Shown here one piece after another: positions 15,513 to 25,176 of a stretch of DNA of 64,000 nucleotides. A model generated the notes under the pieces. It worked only from the letters and a program-made list of their open reading frames with translations. It was not told the origin of the DNA and made no database searches. A program made the position numbers and the translations under genes. Source of the stretch: RHLJ01 sp965212165 (lineage in GTDB: Bacteria; Bacteroidota; Rhodothermia; Balneolales; Balneolaceae); assembly GCA_965212165.1 (NCBI GenBank), contig OZ243096.1, positions 2,728,001-2,792,000 of the forward strand, read 5' to 3'. Numbering within the stretch: position 1 is the stretch's first letter; each line of letters begins with the position of its first letter.

Positions 15513-17096
15513 ATGAAAAAGCTCTTACTTTTACTTATTACCATTTGTACCTATAGCTTTGCTTTCGCTCAAATGACAGATTCTCCTCCAAGAAATGAAG
15601 GCGAAGGACCATTTGATAGAATGATCATTAGAGGTGTAAATCTAATTGATGGAACGGGTTCTCCTGCTACTGGCCCTGTAGATATAGTGGTAGAAGGAAA
15701 TAAAATTACTAGCATCAGTACTGTTGGCTACCCAGGTCTAACGATTGATGAAAGAAGAAGACCTACAGCTGGGCCAAATGACAAAGTAATTGATGCTGAC
15801 GGCATGTATCTATTGCCAGGTTTTTTTGATATGCATGCACATACAGGTGGTGGCGCACAAGGTACAACTCCAGAGTATGTCTATAAGCTATGGTTAGCTC
15901 ACGGTATTACAACTATACGTGAGCCTGGCTCTGGTAATGGAATGGATTGGAATTTAAGGCATAAAAAACTCAGCGAAAGTAATGAAATAACGGCACCTCG
16001 AATTTCAGCCTGGATGAGATTTGGAATGGATAGTGAAGAAGAAATTCTTAGTCCCGAACAAGCTAGGAAATGGGTCCAAATGATCGATAAAAAAGGAGCA
16101 GACGGGATTAAATTTTTTGGTGCTAGCACAGACATTTATGCTGCTGCAATTGATGAAGCGAATAAACTTGGCTTAGGAACTATGACTCATCATGCCCAGA
16201 CTCGGGTTGTGTACAATAACGTTATTACATCAGCGCGACTTGGGTTAACAAGTATGACCCATTGGTATGGATTACCAGAAGCACTTTTTGAAGATAAAAT
16301 TATTCAAGATTATCCGCTTGATTACAACTACAATAACGAGCAACATCGGTTTGAAGAAGCAGGTAAGCTTTGGAAACAAGCTGCAGCACCTGGTTCTGAA
16401 AAGTGGAATGCTGTTATGGATGAATTGATTGAACTCGATTTTAGCATTAATCCAACTATGACCATTTATGAAGCCAGTCGTGATTTAATGGCTCAACGTA
16501 GAGCAGAATGGCATGAAAAATATACCCTCCCTTCTCTTTGGGAGTTTTATAAACCTAGCAGAATATCACACGGGTCTTACTGGCTGGATTGGGGAACTGA
16601 ACAAGAAATTGAATGGAAAGAGAACTTTAGAATCTGGATGAAATTCATCAATGAATTCAAGAATAAAGGCGGACGTGTTACATTGGGTTCCGATGCTGGC
16701 TATATCTATAAACTATACGGTTTTGGATATATACAAGAAATGGAAATGATGCGAGAAGCTGGTTTTCATCCTTTAGAAATTTTCCAATCAGCATCCTTAA
16801 AAGGAGCAGAAGTACTAGGAGTAGACGATCAACTTGGTACTATTGAAGTAGGTAAACTTGCAGACATGGTAATTGTGGATGCAAACCCAATGGCAAACTT
16901 AAAAGTTTTATATGGAACTGGAGCTATTCTCGTAGATAAGCAAAACAATGTAACACGACATGGAGGAATAGTTTACACCATTAAAGACGGAATTGTATTT
17001 GATGCAAAACAGCTCCTAGAAGATGTTGAAGAAATGGTTAATCAGGCTAAACAAAAAGATGGTTACACCATTACACAACCTGGTTTAAAATATTAA
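15513..17096 (+). CDS. Secreted metal-dependent amidohydrolase
   Basis: The 527-aa protein has a signal peptide (1-20, ending AFAQ). It carries amidohydrolase-superfamily metal ligands: HxH in PGFFDMHAHTGG (His108, His110), a second-shell His in TMTHHAQTR, a His in SMTHWYG, and Asp in TLGSDAGYIYKLYG. The lid and C-terminal composite domain end with the typical LGTIEVGKLADMVIVDANPMANL. Substrate cannot be predicted: related enzymes hydrolyse dipeptides, imides, lactams or other cyclic amides, and the export signal puts this one in the periplasm or outside. It begins a same-strand run with the small barrel protein (30 nt) and the PepSY protein (21 nt), suggesting an operon. Confidence 0.85.
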   Translation: MKKLLLLLITICTYSFAFAQMTDSPPRNEGEGPFDRMIIRGVNLIDGTGSPATGPVDIVVEGNKITSISTVGYPGLTIDERRRPTAGPNDKVIDADGMYLLPGFFDMHAHTGGGAQGTTPEYVYKLWLAHGITTIREPGSGNGMDWNLRHKKLSESNEITAPRISAWMRFGMDSEEEILSPEQARKWVQMIDKKGADGIKFFGASTDIYAAAIDEANKLGLGTMTHHAQTRVVYNNVITSARLGLTSMTHWYGLPEALFEDKIIQDYPLDYNYNNEQHRFEEAGKLWKQAAAPGSEKWNAVMDELIELDFSINPTMTIYEASRDLMAQRRAEWHEKYTLPSLWEFYKPSRISHGSYWLDWGTEQEIEWKENFRIWMKFINEFKNKGGRVTLGSDAGYIYKLYGFGYIQEMEMMREAGFHPLEIFQSASLKGAEVLGVDDQLGTIEVGKLADMVIVDANPMANLKVLYGTGAILVDKQNNVTRHGGIVYTIKDGIVFDAKQLLEDVEEMVNQAKQKDGYTITQPGLKY

Positions 17097-17126
17097 TCGA
17101 ACAAACACAAACAATATTCTATATCA

Positions 17127-17597
17127 ATGAAAACAAGAGTTTTTACATTTATTATAGCTGCTATTTTTTCTATAGGTGCTAATCAATTATTTGCACAAGA
17201 AGGAATAGCCGTTGGAGGTGAACTAATTTCACCAACTGGAATTTCTTACAAAGTATCACTCAATGAAAGTTCAGCGATAACGGGTGCATGGGGCGTATTC
17301 TTATCAGATGCATTTAATACTTCAACTTTTGAGGTTAATTATTTGATGTATAGAGAAACCGATAGCATTAGTATTGGTTCAGGTGACTTATCTCCTTATA
17401 TAGGTGGAGGATTAGCCTTTGTATTTCGTAAAAATGCGGATGCTCAAGTTGCTCTAAGAGTCCCATTCGGAATTGAGTATAAAATTGATAATGCTCCTTT
17501 TGAAATCTATATGGATATTGGACCATATCTAGTAGTAACAGATCCACTTTCCTACAGTTTTGACAGCTCTCTAGGTTTTAGATACCATTTCAAATAA
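17127..17597 (+). CDS. Small outer-membrane beta-barrel protein of unknown function
   Basis: The 156-aa protein has a signal peptide (about 1-23, ending LFAQ). The remainder is alternating short strands with glycine and aromatic turns (GVFLSDAFN, EVNYLMYRET, YIGGGLAFVFRK, LRVPFGIEYK, FEIYMDIGPYLVV) and ends in FRYHFK, near the aromatic C-terminus seen in barrels. The size suits an eight-stranded barrel of the OmpA/OmpX type. No named family is evident. It sits between the amidohydrolase and PepSY genes in one directional run. Confidence 0.6.
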   Translation: MKTRVFTFIIAAIFSIGANQLFAQEGIAVGGELISPTGISYKVSLNESSAITGAWGVFLSDAFNTSTFEVNYLMYRETDSISIGSGDLSPYIGGGLAFVFRKNADAQVALRVPFGIEYKIDNAPFEIYMDIGPYLVVTDPLSYSFDSSLGFRYHFK

Positions 17598-17618
17598 TAA
17601 CTAACTACTTTTTTTCTA

Positions 17619-18179
17619 ATGAGTTGGCACGCCCGCCGGGATTCCCGAAAAATTCACCGTTGGGGAAGCATCATAATTGCTATCCCTTTTCTTATTGTTT
17701 TAGTAACTGGATTATTCCTTCAACTCAAAAAAGATGTAAGTTGGATTCAACCATCTTCAGCTGAAGGAATTTCTACAACCCCTTCTATCTCTTTTAATGA
17801 AATACTAGAGGCTTCTAAATCAATTCCTGAAGCCGAAATTTTTTCTTGGGAAGATATTAATAGACTAGATGTCCGCCCAGATAAAGGCATGGTAAAAGTA
17901 CGTGCTAACAATCACTGGGAAATTCAAATTGACACTGAAACTGGAACTATACTTAAAGCTGAATATCGCCGATCTGATATTATTGAAGCTCTTCATGATG
18001 GTTCATGGTTCCATGATGCTGCTAAACTTTGGATCTTCTTACCAACAGGCATTATAGTAACTGTTCTATGGATTACGGGAATCTATATGTTCTTTATTCC
18101 AATGTTAAATAAAAGAAGAAACAGAATGCGTAAAGAACAGCTTCAAGAAGATTCAAATAATAATGAAAATGCTCTATAA
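17619..18179 (+). CDS. PepSY-associated membrane protein
   Basis: The 186-aa protein starts MSWHARRDSRKIHRWG, a basic, His-containing segment before the first membrane helix (about 17-37). A soluble PepSY-like module follows (about 55-120: FNEILEAS, WEIQIDTETGTILKAEYR). Then comes the conserved SWFHDAAKLWIFLPTGI stretch that leads into the second helix (about 138-158). PepSY-associated TM proteins occur with siderophore/heme and cytochrome systems, and the His in IHRW and FHD are typical candidate ligands. It closes the run starting at the amidohydrolase and is followed by a long intergenic gap before the GH81 gene. Confidence 0.75.
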   Translation: MSWHARRDSRKIHRWGSIIIAIPFLIVLVTGLFLQLKKDVSWIQPSSAEGISTTPSISFNEILEASKSIPEAEIFSWEDINRLDVRPDKGMVKVRANNHWEIQIDTETGTILKAEYRRSDIIEALHDGSWFHDAAKLWIFLPTGIIVTVLWITGIYMFFIPMLNKRRNRMRKEQLQEDSNNNENAL

Positions 18180-18214
18180 CAGGAATAATCACACCATTTG
18201 TTTTCGGAAATAAA

Positions 18215-18256
18215 TTATAAAACACAAAAATTAGGCAACTGTCTATTGTGTTATAA
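18215..18256. repeat. Imperfect inverted repeat upstream of the GH81 gene
   Basis: TTATAAAACACAA (18215-18227) and TTGTGTTATAA (18246-18256) form an inverted repeat with a two-base bulge and an 18-nt spacer. It lies 36 bp after the PepSY gene stop and 150 bp before GH81. It may be an operator or a weak terminator. The rest of the 226-bp gap (18180-18405) shows nothing I can name. Confidence 0.3.
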
Positions 18257-18405
18257 GTACTTATGAATACACATATACACACTTGCCCATCAAAAATTAT
18301 TTCTGTTAATTCTATATATTAACCATTCTAAACCATCTTCTGATTTAAATTCATCAGCCAGTTTGGTTTAATCAGAACTCTAACCTCCAGAATCAATAAT
18401 TAAAA

Positions 18406-21400
18406 ATGCCTAAGTCATTGAAGTTCAATTACCTAGTAATATTATTATATCTTATAGTATTTACTATATTTTCAACTAATGTATATGCTCAATCAGTATC
18501 TGTTGGACAAGGAAGTTATACTACAACTCTCCCAGATGGTAGTAATGTACCTTCATCTGCTGCTGGTCAGCCAGTCACACCAAAAGTTTCATCAGAATTT
18601 AATCAGTTGATTCAAACCAATGATTATTGGAGTAACTTGATTTACCCTTTCACAGGAAGTAATCATTTAAATCAGACTCACATACACCCCCTTTCATTGG
18701 AATCATCACAAAGTGGTTTTAAACTTGGTTATTTAAATACTAATACCACTTTTACCAATTCTTATGCTTATACAGCAAATAATAACATTGAAATTAGTAT
18801 TGTAGGTGCAATATCAACTAGAACTTCTGCGCATTCTTATGGAGATTGGACGTTTTCTGCGAAAATGGAATTTGAAAATGCCTCCTTAATTGCTTCAACA
18901 GGACATGGTTTACCATATACTTTCTTTGATGTGACAGGAGGTGATATCCAGATTACTCCAAGTTCAAGTTTTTCGATTTGGCATAATGTTAATGAGGTTA
19001 TTGGCCTTACTATTGATGGAGTCCATTATGCATTATTTGCACCCACAGGTTCATCTTGGTCTGGTACTAATACACTAACATCTTCATTAAATGGTAAAGG
19101 TTTCCTTTCAGTAGCGGTGTTACCAGATCCTAATACTGAAACTCTTGAATTTTATAGAGAACACGCCTACGCACAAGTTACGAATAGCTCCGTTTCTTGG
19201 GATTATAATGAATCAAGTGCAGATTTAACGAGTACATTCACCTATGAAACTGTATTGAGAGATTCTGCAGTCGGTAATAGTGATGAAACGTTAACTGCCC
19301 TTTATCGGCATCAATGGATAAATACATCTGATGTACTTACGAATTACACCTATGACTCTCCTCGTGGTGAAATGAAAGTATTTGAAGGAAATTCATTTTC
19401 CACGACCACAAGATTTTCAGGAATCCTCCCATCACTACCTGATGAAGGAAATTACGATAGAATTCAATTACTTGAGTTTGTACAGCAGATTGCCAATGAA
19501 GATTTACCTATTACTAATACTTATGATAATGGGAAACAAATGGGTCGATTTGTAGAAGTAGTTCATATTGCCGATCAATTAGGCGCCATCAATGAACGTG
19601 ATTATTTATTAGATGAATTAAAATTACGTCTCGAAAGTTGGTTCACAGCTGGTGGTGAACAAGAATATTACTATAACGATACTTGGAATACCTTAATTGG
19701 TTATCCAGATAGTTATGGATCAGCAAGAGAAATAAATGATCACCATTTTCATTCTGCTTATGCAATAAAAGCGGCAGCTACTATCGCTCAGTATGATAGT
19801 TCATGGGCTTCTCAAGAAAACTGGGGAGGAATGGTAAATTTGATCATTCAAGATGCTAATAATTGGAATCGAGAAGACGAGTTATTCCCTTTCCTTAGAA
19901 ACTTTGACGCATATGCAGGTCACGCATGGGCTTCTGGTCATGGTGATCATAGTTTTGGGAATACTAGACCTGGCAATAATCAAGAATCAAGTTCAGAGTC
20001 TATTAACTTTGCCTCAGCAACTCTTCTCTGGGGTGAGATTACAGGACAGCAAGAAATTCGAGATTTGGGAATATTTTTATATGCTAATGAGACTGAAGCT
20101 ATTGATCAATATTGGTTCGATGTTGATAATGAAGTATTCCCAGAAGATTTTACAAAAAAAGCACTTGGTAGAGTTTGGGGGAATGGTGGCGATCATAATA
20201 CATGGTTTAGCGGCGAACCTGAATTCATTCATGGAATAAATTTTCTTCCAATAAATGCCGGTTCTTTTTACCTAGGTAAAAACCCAGAATACATCATTGA
20301 AAATTATAATGAACTTGTAGCTGAAAGAGTTGGACTACCAATTCACTGGAAAGATGTTTTTTGGCAATATTTGTCTATGTCAAATGCTGATTTAGCTCTC
20401 TCCTATTACAACGCAGATAAGAATTACGAACCATTTAATGGTGAGAGCAGAGCTCACACACTACATTGGTTATATAATATGAAAGAAATGGGGCATTATA
20501 ATACAGGAATAACCGCTGATGTTCCAACCTACTCAGTATTTGTTAATCAATCTGACGATACTACCTATGTGGCATTTAATGCAGACCCAATAGAAAAAAT
20601 GATCACCTTTTCTGATGGGTTTACTATGAACGTTGCAGCAAGAAGTCTAAACTCATATAGTACTGCTCCGTCAGAAACTATGGTATCTGCTCCTGTACCT
20701 ACAGAAGAATCCGAAAACGTTATCTCCATTTTTAGTGATACCTATCCTAGTTCAACAGATGCAACTTTTAATGTAGATGAGGGCCAAACTACGATTACAA
20801 CGATAGAAGTTATCAATGGCAATAATACTCTCAAATATGATAGCTTAGATTTTCAAACTACTAATTTTGAAATCCTTCAAAATGTATCTTCAAGATCAAC
20901 ATTCCATGTAGATTATTGGACTGAAAACTCAACAAAATTAGCAGTTTATCTTATAAGTGAAGACCAATCTGAAGAGAAATTTGATTTCACAGTTACTACT
21001 AACGCATGGCAAAGTGTAGAAATACCACTCACGGCATTTTCAGAAGTTGATTTATTCACTATTTCTAAAATTAAATTCGTTGGGAATGGAACTGTATTTG
21101 TAGATAACCTTTACTTTTCTGGTGATAACCCCGTGCCTACTGGCCCATCACTTGCAGCACCTACTCCTGACATTGATCCAGATAATGTAATCTCAATATT
21201 TAGTGATGCGTATACTGATATAGAAGGAACAGATTTTAACCCTAATTGGGAACAATCTACTATTACCTCAATAGTATCAATTGCAGATAATAGTATGCTT
21301 AAATATGAGAACCTTAATTATCAAGGAACACATTTTGGTGATACGCTAGATGTTAATGATATGGGTTGGTTTCACCTTGATTATTGGACTGAAAATGCTA

Positions 21401-22428
21401 CTCAGCTGGAAATATATTTAATTAGTCCAGGACCAGAAGAAACTCCTTTTGAGATTACTATCAGAAATAATGACTGGCAACGTATTGATATACCACTTTC
21501 AGAGTTTTCTGAGGTTGTAAATCTATCTGAAGTCTATCAAATTAAAATAGTTGGTAATGGTACCGTGTATTTCGATAATTTCTATTTCGGTAAAAATGCA
21601 GAATTAACAACTGCACCTACTCCAATTCATGATCAAGATAAAGTAGTTTCTTTATTTAGTGATGCTTATACAAATAATAATACTGTTGATACTTGGTCGG
21701 CACCTTGGGATCAGGCTGTTCATGAGGATATTGTTATTAATGGTGATAATGTTAAGTTTTATTCAGACCTCAATTTTGCTGGTATTGAGTTTATCGTTCA
21801 ACAAATCGACGCTACTGATCTTACTCATTTCAGGTTTGACATGATGACCCAACAGCCAACGGATGCACCCGTTCAATTTTCTGTTAGACTTGTTGATTTT
21901 GGAGCTAATGGAAGGTGGAGTGGTGGTGATGATGTGGAAGATGACTTAGACTTTGATCGATCGTCTACTCCTTCTTTAGTAAGTAATCAATGGATTAGTT
22001 TTGACTTACCGATCGATGACTTCGTTGATATGACTACTAGAAATAACCTTTCACAACTTCTATTTCTAACTTCAGGTGGACTAAGTGAAGTTTATATCGA
22101 TAATATTTACTTCTACGGTGATAAAGTTCTTAATAGTAACGAGTCAGACAACGACGATATACCTACTAAAGTTGAACTTCTTCAAAACTACCCTAATCCG
22201 TTTAACCCAACCACAAATATTGAGTTTGGTATTCCTGAAGCTTCTCATGTTTCATTAACCATATTCAATGCTTTAGGGCAAAAAGTAGCGACATTAGCTG
22301 ATTCACGGTTCATGCCAGGATCACATTCAATTACATGGGATGCATCAAGAGCTCCATCTGGTGTTTACTTTTATCGTCTCGTAACTGGTAATGTTACTTC
22401 AACAAAGAAAATGTTGTTGATAAAATAA
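18406..22428 (+). CDS. Secreted GH81 endo-beta-1,3-glucanase with triple C-terminal modules and sorting tail
   Basis: The 1340-aa protein has a signal peptide (1-28, ending VYAQ). The catalytic region (about 50-740) is glycoside hydrolase family 81: NDHHFHSAY with Asp445, the FDAYAGHAWASGHGDHSFG stretch, and NNQESSSESIN with Glu527 and Glu531, the residues expected for acid/base and assisting carboxylates. Family 81 enzymes cut beta-1,3-glucans such as laminarin and curdlan. Three tandem modules follow, each starting (N/K)-V-(I/V)-S-(I/L)-F-S-D near residues 771, 926 and 1078; they are likely carbohydrate-binding beta-sandwiches. The C-terminus (about 1255-1340; NYPNPFNP, IFNALGQKV, SGVYFYRL, MLLIK) is a type IX-secretion-like sorting domain. 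A terminator follows. A GH3 enzyme encoded 6 kb away could act on its products. Confidence 0.93.
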   Translation: MPKSLKFNYLVILLYLIVFTIFSTNVYAQSVSVGQGSYTTTLPDGSNVPSSAAGQPVTPKVSSEFNQLIQTNDYWSNLIYPFTGSNHLNQTHIHPLSLESSQSGFKLGYLNTNTTFTNSYAYTANNNIEISIVGAISTRTSAHSYGDWTFSAKMEFENASLIASTGHGLPYTFFDVTGGDIQITPSSSFSIWHNVNEVIGLTIDGVHYALFAPTGSSWSGTNTLTSSLNGKGFLSVAVLPDPNTETLEFYREHAYAQVTNSSVSWDYNESSADLTSTFTYETVLRDSAVGNSDETLTALYRHQWINTSDVLTNYTYDSPRGEMKVFEGNSFSTTTRFSGILPSLPDEGNYDRIQLLEFVQQIANEDLPITNTYDNGKQMGRFVEVVHIADQLGAINERDYLLDELKLRLESWFTAGGEQEYYYNDTWNTLIGYPDSYGSAREINDHHFHSAYAIKAAATIAQYDSSWASQENWGGMVNLIIQDANNWNREDELFPFLRNFDAYAGHAWASGHGDHSFGNTRPGNNQESSSESINFASATLLWGEITGQQEIRDLGIFLYANETEAIDQYWFDVDNEVFPEDFTKKALGRVWGNGGDHNTWFSGEPEFIHGINFLPINAGSFYLGKNPEYIIENYNELVAERVGLPIHWKDVFWQYLSMSNADLALSYYNADKNYEPFNGESRAHTLHWLYNMKEMGHYNTGITADVPTYSVFVNQSDDTTYVAFNADPIEKMITFSDGFTMNVAARSLNSYSTAPSETMVSAPVPTEESENVISIFSDTYPSSTDATFNVDEGQTTITTIEVINGNNTLKYDSLDFQTTNFEILQNVSSRSTFHVDYWTENSTKLAVYLISEDQSEEKFDFTVTTNAWQSVEIPLTAFSEVDLFTISKIKFVGNGTVFVDNLYFSGDNPVPTGPSLAAPTPDIDPDNVISIFSDAYTDIEGTDFNPNWEQSTITSIVSIADNSMLKYENLNYQGTHFGDTLDVNDMGWFHLDYWTENATQLEIYLISPGPEETPFEITIRNNDWQRIDIPLSEFSEVVNLSEVYQIKIVGNGTVYFDNFYFGKNAELTTAPTPIHDQDKVVSLFSDAYTNNNTVDTWSAPWDQAVHEDIVINGDNVKFYSDLNFAGIEFIVQQIDATDLTHFRFDMMTQQPTDAPVQFSVRLVDFGANGRWSGGDDVEDDLDFDRSSTPSLVSNQWISFDLPIDDFVDMTTRNNLSQLLFLTSGGLSEVYIDNIYFYGDKVLNSNESDNDDIPTKVELLQNYPNPFNPTTNIEFGIPEASHVSLTIFNALGQKVATLADSRFMPGSHSITWDASRAPSGVYFYRLVTGNVTSTKKMLLIK

Positions 22429-22437
22429 GAGTAATAA

Positions 22438-22473
22438 AAGAAAGCCCATCAATCTATATTGATGGGCTTTCTT
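22438..22473. terminator. Bidirectional Rho-independent terminator between GH81 and M14 genes
   Basis: AAGAAAGCCCATCAAT (22438-22453) and ATTGATGGGCTTTCTT (22458-22473) form a perfect 16-bp stem with a 4-nt loop. It lies between two convergent stop codons and can serve both strands. Confidence 0.93.
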
Positions 22474-22495
22474 ATTAAATTTAATGCTTTTCTGA

Positions 22496-25093
22496 TTAAA
22501 ACCCTGGTACTAACATTACAGCATTTTGCATGAGTCTAGCTGGACCGACCCAGAACATTCTGTATTGAGTATTATCCAATAAGAAAACGACTTTACCTTG
22601 CCCCATTTCATGAACTGCAGCGAACGCCATTCCTTCTGCATTCTTTTTGTTTTCATTGGATGCATACCCTGATGCTAGTACATTTTCAGTAGCATAATAA
22701 CCTACTGTACTGAATGCCGTGTTTGGTTTTAATCCATTTGTTCCAAATTTGAGTGAATACAGCCTATCTTTCATTCCGAATGCAAGTGGGTGTGTATTAT
22801 CAATAATGCCTTTAAACCCAGAACCTGGGATTCTTCGAAGACCTGAAGAGTCTTCTTGATCAGCATATCTTGTATAAGCAGCTGGATCAATTTCGCTTTC
22901 TTTGTCTTTATCTTCTTCAACCTCAAATAATTCAGCTGGTGTAATTCCAGATTGATCTTTTGTTAACCAAGCTGAACTTCCTTCAGTAGCTACAAGGGTT
23001 CCACCATTTCTAATCCACGTTTTTAAACCTTCTCTAGCACTTTCACTAAAGATATTATTAAGTCCACCACCGCCACCGGGCATAATGATTACATCATATT
23101 CATTCCAACGAAGATTTCCGACTCTGTCTGATCTAATTCTGGAAATACCAAACTCAGTCCATTGATCAAATAGAAACCAAATCTGGCCTGCTGTATATGA
23201 ACTAAATCCATCATCCATCATTAACCCAACTTTAGGCTCATCGATAGGTTGCATACTTGGTGAGCCTAGGTCACTACCAGAATCCATTCTACCAGTATTG
23301 AAACCTTTAATTTCAACATCGGCATATTCTGCAATACTTTTCATATCAGCATGAATACTCGATTCTTTATGTTTATTTCGACCTAATAAAATAACTAAGC
23401 TGCCTCGTGAATAACTTATTCCGTCTTTAGTAAATCCTTTTTCAGCAGATCTAACTTTATACCCATGTTTCCATAGTTGAGCTAAAGCTTTTGGTGCATT
23501 TCTTTGCTCCCAATCGATAGTATATGCATAGGTTGCATTTCCATCCTCTACTCCATTTGGATGAACTAGCTCTTCAGTCAATGTCGTAGTTTCAACTCCA
23601 ACATTAGAAGTTGTCCAAGCAGCATCTAGATTATAGGCAATTGGTACCGACCATGTACTCATATCATACATCACCGAGTCTTTAATCTCGAGTTGACGTC
23701 TCATTATTGTATTAATAAATAAATGCGCCGGTTGATTAGTTTTGATAATAAAGTCACCTTCTTCAAATCCTCTTGAAGATGAACTTCCATCCCAATAATT
23801 CATTGCATTTCGAAGCGTAAAGTCATCAGTTGCTTGTTCTACTTCAACACCCTGTTTTAACATTAGATTTACAACATCATAGGTATAATCATTTGAATTG
23901 TTAGGGAGTATATAAGCCTTCGTATTTCCTTTTTGTGTGCTTTGTGAACGAGCTGCTTGAAAATATTCTATTAGGCTTTCACGATTATCAACTGAAGTTT
24001 TAACAATCGAAATCCCATTTTTATAATGGTCAAAAACTCGTTGTCTTAGAGTTAAAACATAGCCATCGTTAGTTTCCACAGCACGACCACCCATACTATG
24101 TCCACCTTGTTCTGCTAGCATGCCTATACCACCCATTATACTTGGATAGGAAGAGCCATATCCTGGATAAAAGAAATCGAATCGTTCTCGAGTTTCGAAA
24201 TTAACCTGAGCTTTATCAAATTCTGTGATTGCTCCACGTCCAAATACATCTGCCCATGTTTCATAATCTTCTGGTAATTCATGATTTCTTGGAGTAGTAC
24301 CAGGCATGGTGAAGTAATTATTATTAAATCCTTGCTCATGAAAATCGATATGGACTTGAGGCATCCACTCTTGGTACACTTTAATTCTTCCTTGAGATTC
24401 AGGATGTATTAACCAAACCCAATCTCTATTTAAATCAAACCAATAATGATTAGTTCTACCACCTGGCCATATTTCATCATGCTCAAGATCTTCATAGTTA
24501 GTATTTAGAATATTAGCCTGACTAGATTTATACCAATACACATACCGATCACGGCCATCTGGGTTAATCATTGGATCGATAATAACCACTGAATTTTGAA
24601 GCATATTTTTGGTTTCAGAATCAGTTCCTGCTACAAGTCTATATGCAGTTTGCATAGCTGCTTCACTACTCGAAGGCTCATTCCCATGAACGTTATAACT
24701 CATCCAAACTACGATTGGCTCGTCACTAACACTTACAGAACCTGGATCATTAGCAATTTTCAGATTGCTTTCTCTGATATCATCAATATTAGTCTGATTT
24801 TCTTCAGACGTAATTATAGCATAATTAACAGAACGGTTTTCGTATGTACGTGCATATTCATGAAAGGTAATTTTATCAGAAAGTTCTGCTAACTTTTCAA
24901 AGTAGTCCATTACTTGGTAATGGAAGGTATATTCTTCACCAAGTTCATATCCGAGAAATTCTGAAGGTGAAGGAATTGAAGCATTGTAAGTAACATCTTG
25001 ATCAAATTTAAAGCGATCAATAGCTTCTTGAATTTGAGCTGAAGCTGTTACAGAAATAAATAATAAGACAAAAAGAAGACTAATTTTTTTCAT
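22496..25093 (-). CDS. Secreted M14-family zinc carboxypeptidase with C-terminal class I amidotransferase-like region
   Basis: The 865-aa protein has a signal peptide (1-19, ending ASAQ). The catalytic domain has zinc ligands in VHGNEPSSSE (His136, Glu139) and a third His in WMPQVHIDFHEQG (His248 or His252). NPDGRDR and FDLNRDW are the substrate-binding residues expected of family M14. The C-terminal half includes LMMDDGFSSYTAGQIW and YDVIIMPGGGGGLN, resembling a glutamine-amidotransferase/ThuA-like fold often found attached to such proteins in Bacteroidota, where its catalytic role is doubtful. It likely trims peptides outside the cell or in the periplasm. It is convergent with GH81 and downstream of the DUF5916 gene on the same strand (83-bp gap). 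Confidence 0.85.
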   Translation of the reverse strand: MKKISLLFVLLFISVTASAQIQEAIDRFKFDQDVTYNASIPSPSEFLGYELGEEYTFHYQVMDYFEKLAELSDKITFHEYARTYENRSVNYAIITSEENQTNIDDIRESNLKIANDPGSVSVSDEPIVVWMSYNVHGNEPSSSEAAMQTAYRLVAGTDSETKNMLQNSVVIIDPMINPDGRDRYVYWYKSSQANILNTNYEDLEHDEIWPGGRTNHYWFDLNRDWVWLIHPESQGRIKVYQEWMPQVHIDFHEQGFNNNYFTMPGTTPRNHELPEDYETWADVFGRGAITEFDKAQVNFETRERFDFFYPGYGSSYPSIMGGIGMLAEQGGHSMGGRAVETNDGYVLTLRQRVFDHYKNGISIVKTSVDNRESLIEYFQAARSQSTQKGNTKAYILPNNSNDYTYDVVNLMLKQGVEVEQATDDFTLRNAMNYWDGSSSSRGFEEGDFIIKTNQPAHLFINTIMRRQLEIKDSVMYDMSTWSVPIAYNLDAAWTTSNVGVETTTLTEELVHPNGVEDGNATYAYTIDWEQRNAPKALAQLWKHGYKVRSAEKGFTKDGISYSRGSLVILLGRNKHKESSIHADMKSIAEYADVEIKGFNTGRMDSGSDLGSPSMQPIDEPKVGLMMDDGFSSYTAGQIWFLFDQWTEFGISRIRSDRVGNLRWNEYDVIIMPGGGGGLNNIFSESAREGLKTWIRNGGTLVATEGSSAWLTKDQSGITPAELFEVEEDKDKESEIDPAAYTRYADQEDSSGLRRIPGSGFKGIIDNTHPLAFGMKDRLYSLKFGTNGLKPNTAFSTVGYYATENVLASGYASNENKKNAEGMAFAAVHEMGQGKVVFLLDNTQYRMFWVGPARLMQNAVMLVPGF

Positions 25094-25176
25094 AGAACTG
25101 TTAGTTTTTGATTGCTAACAGGCTAAGAAAATTTCCCGTAAAATGGAGTAAATTATTTTTGAGATTAACTCAGAAT

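Noticed and set aside
19853..20239. 128-aa frame inside the GH81 gene
   Set aside because: Out-of-frame shadow of the catalytic domain coding region.
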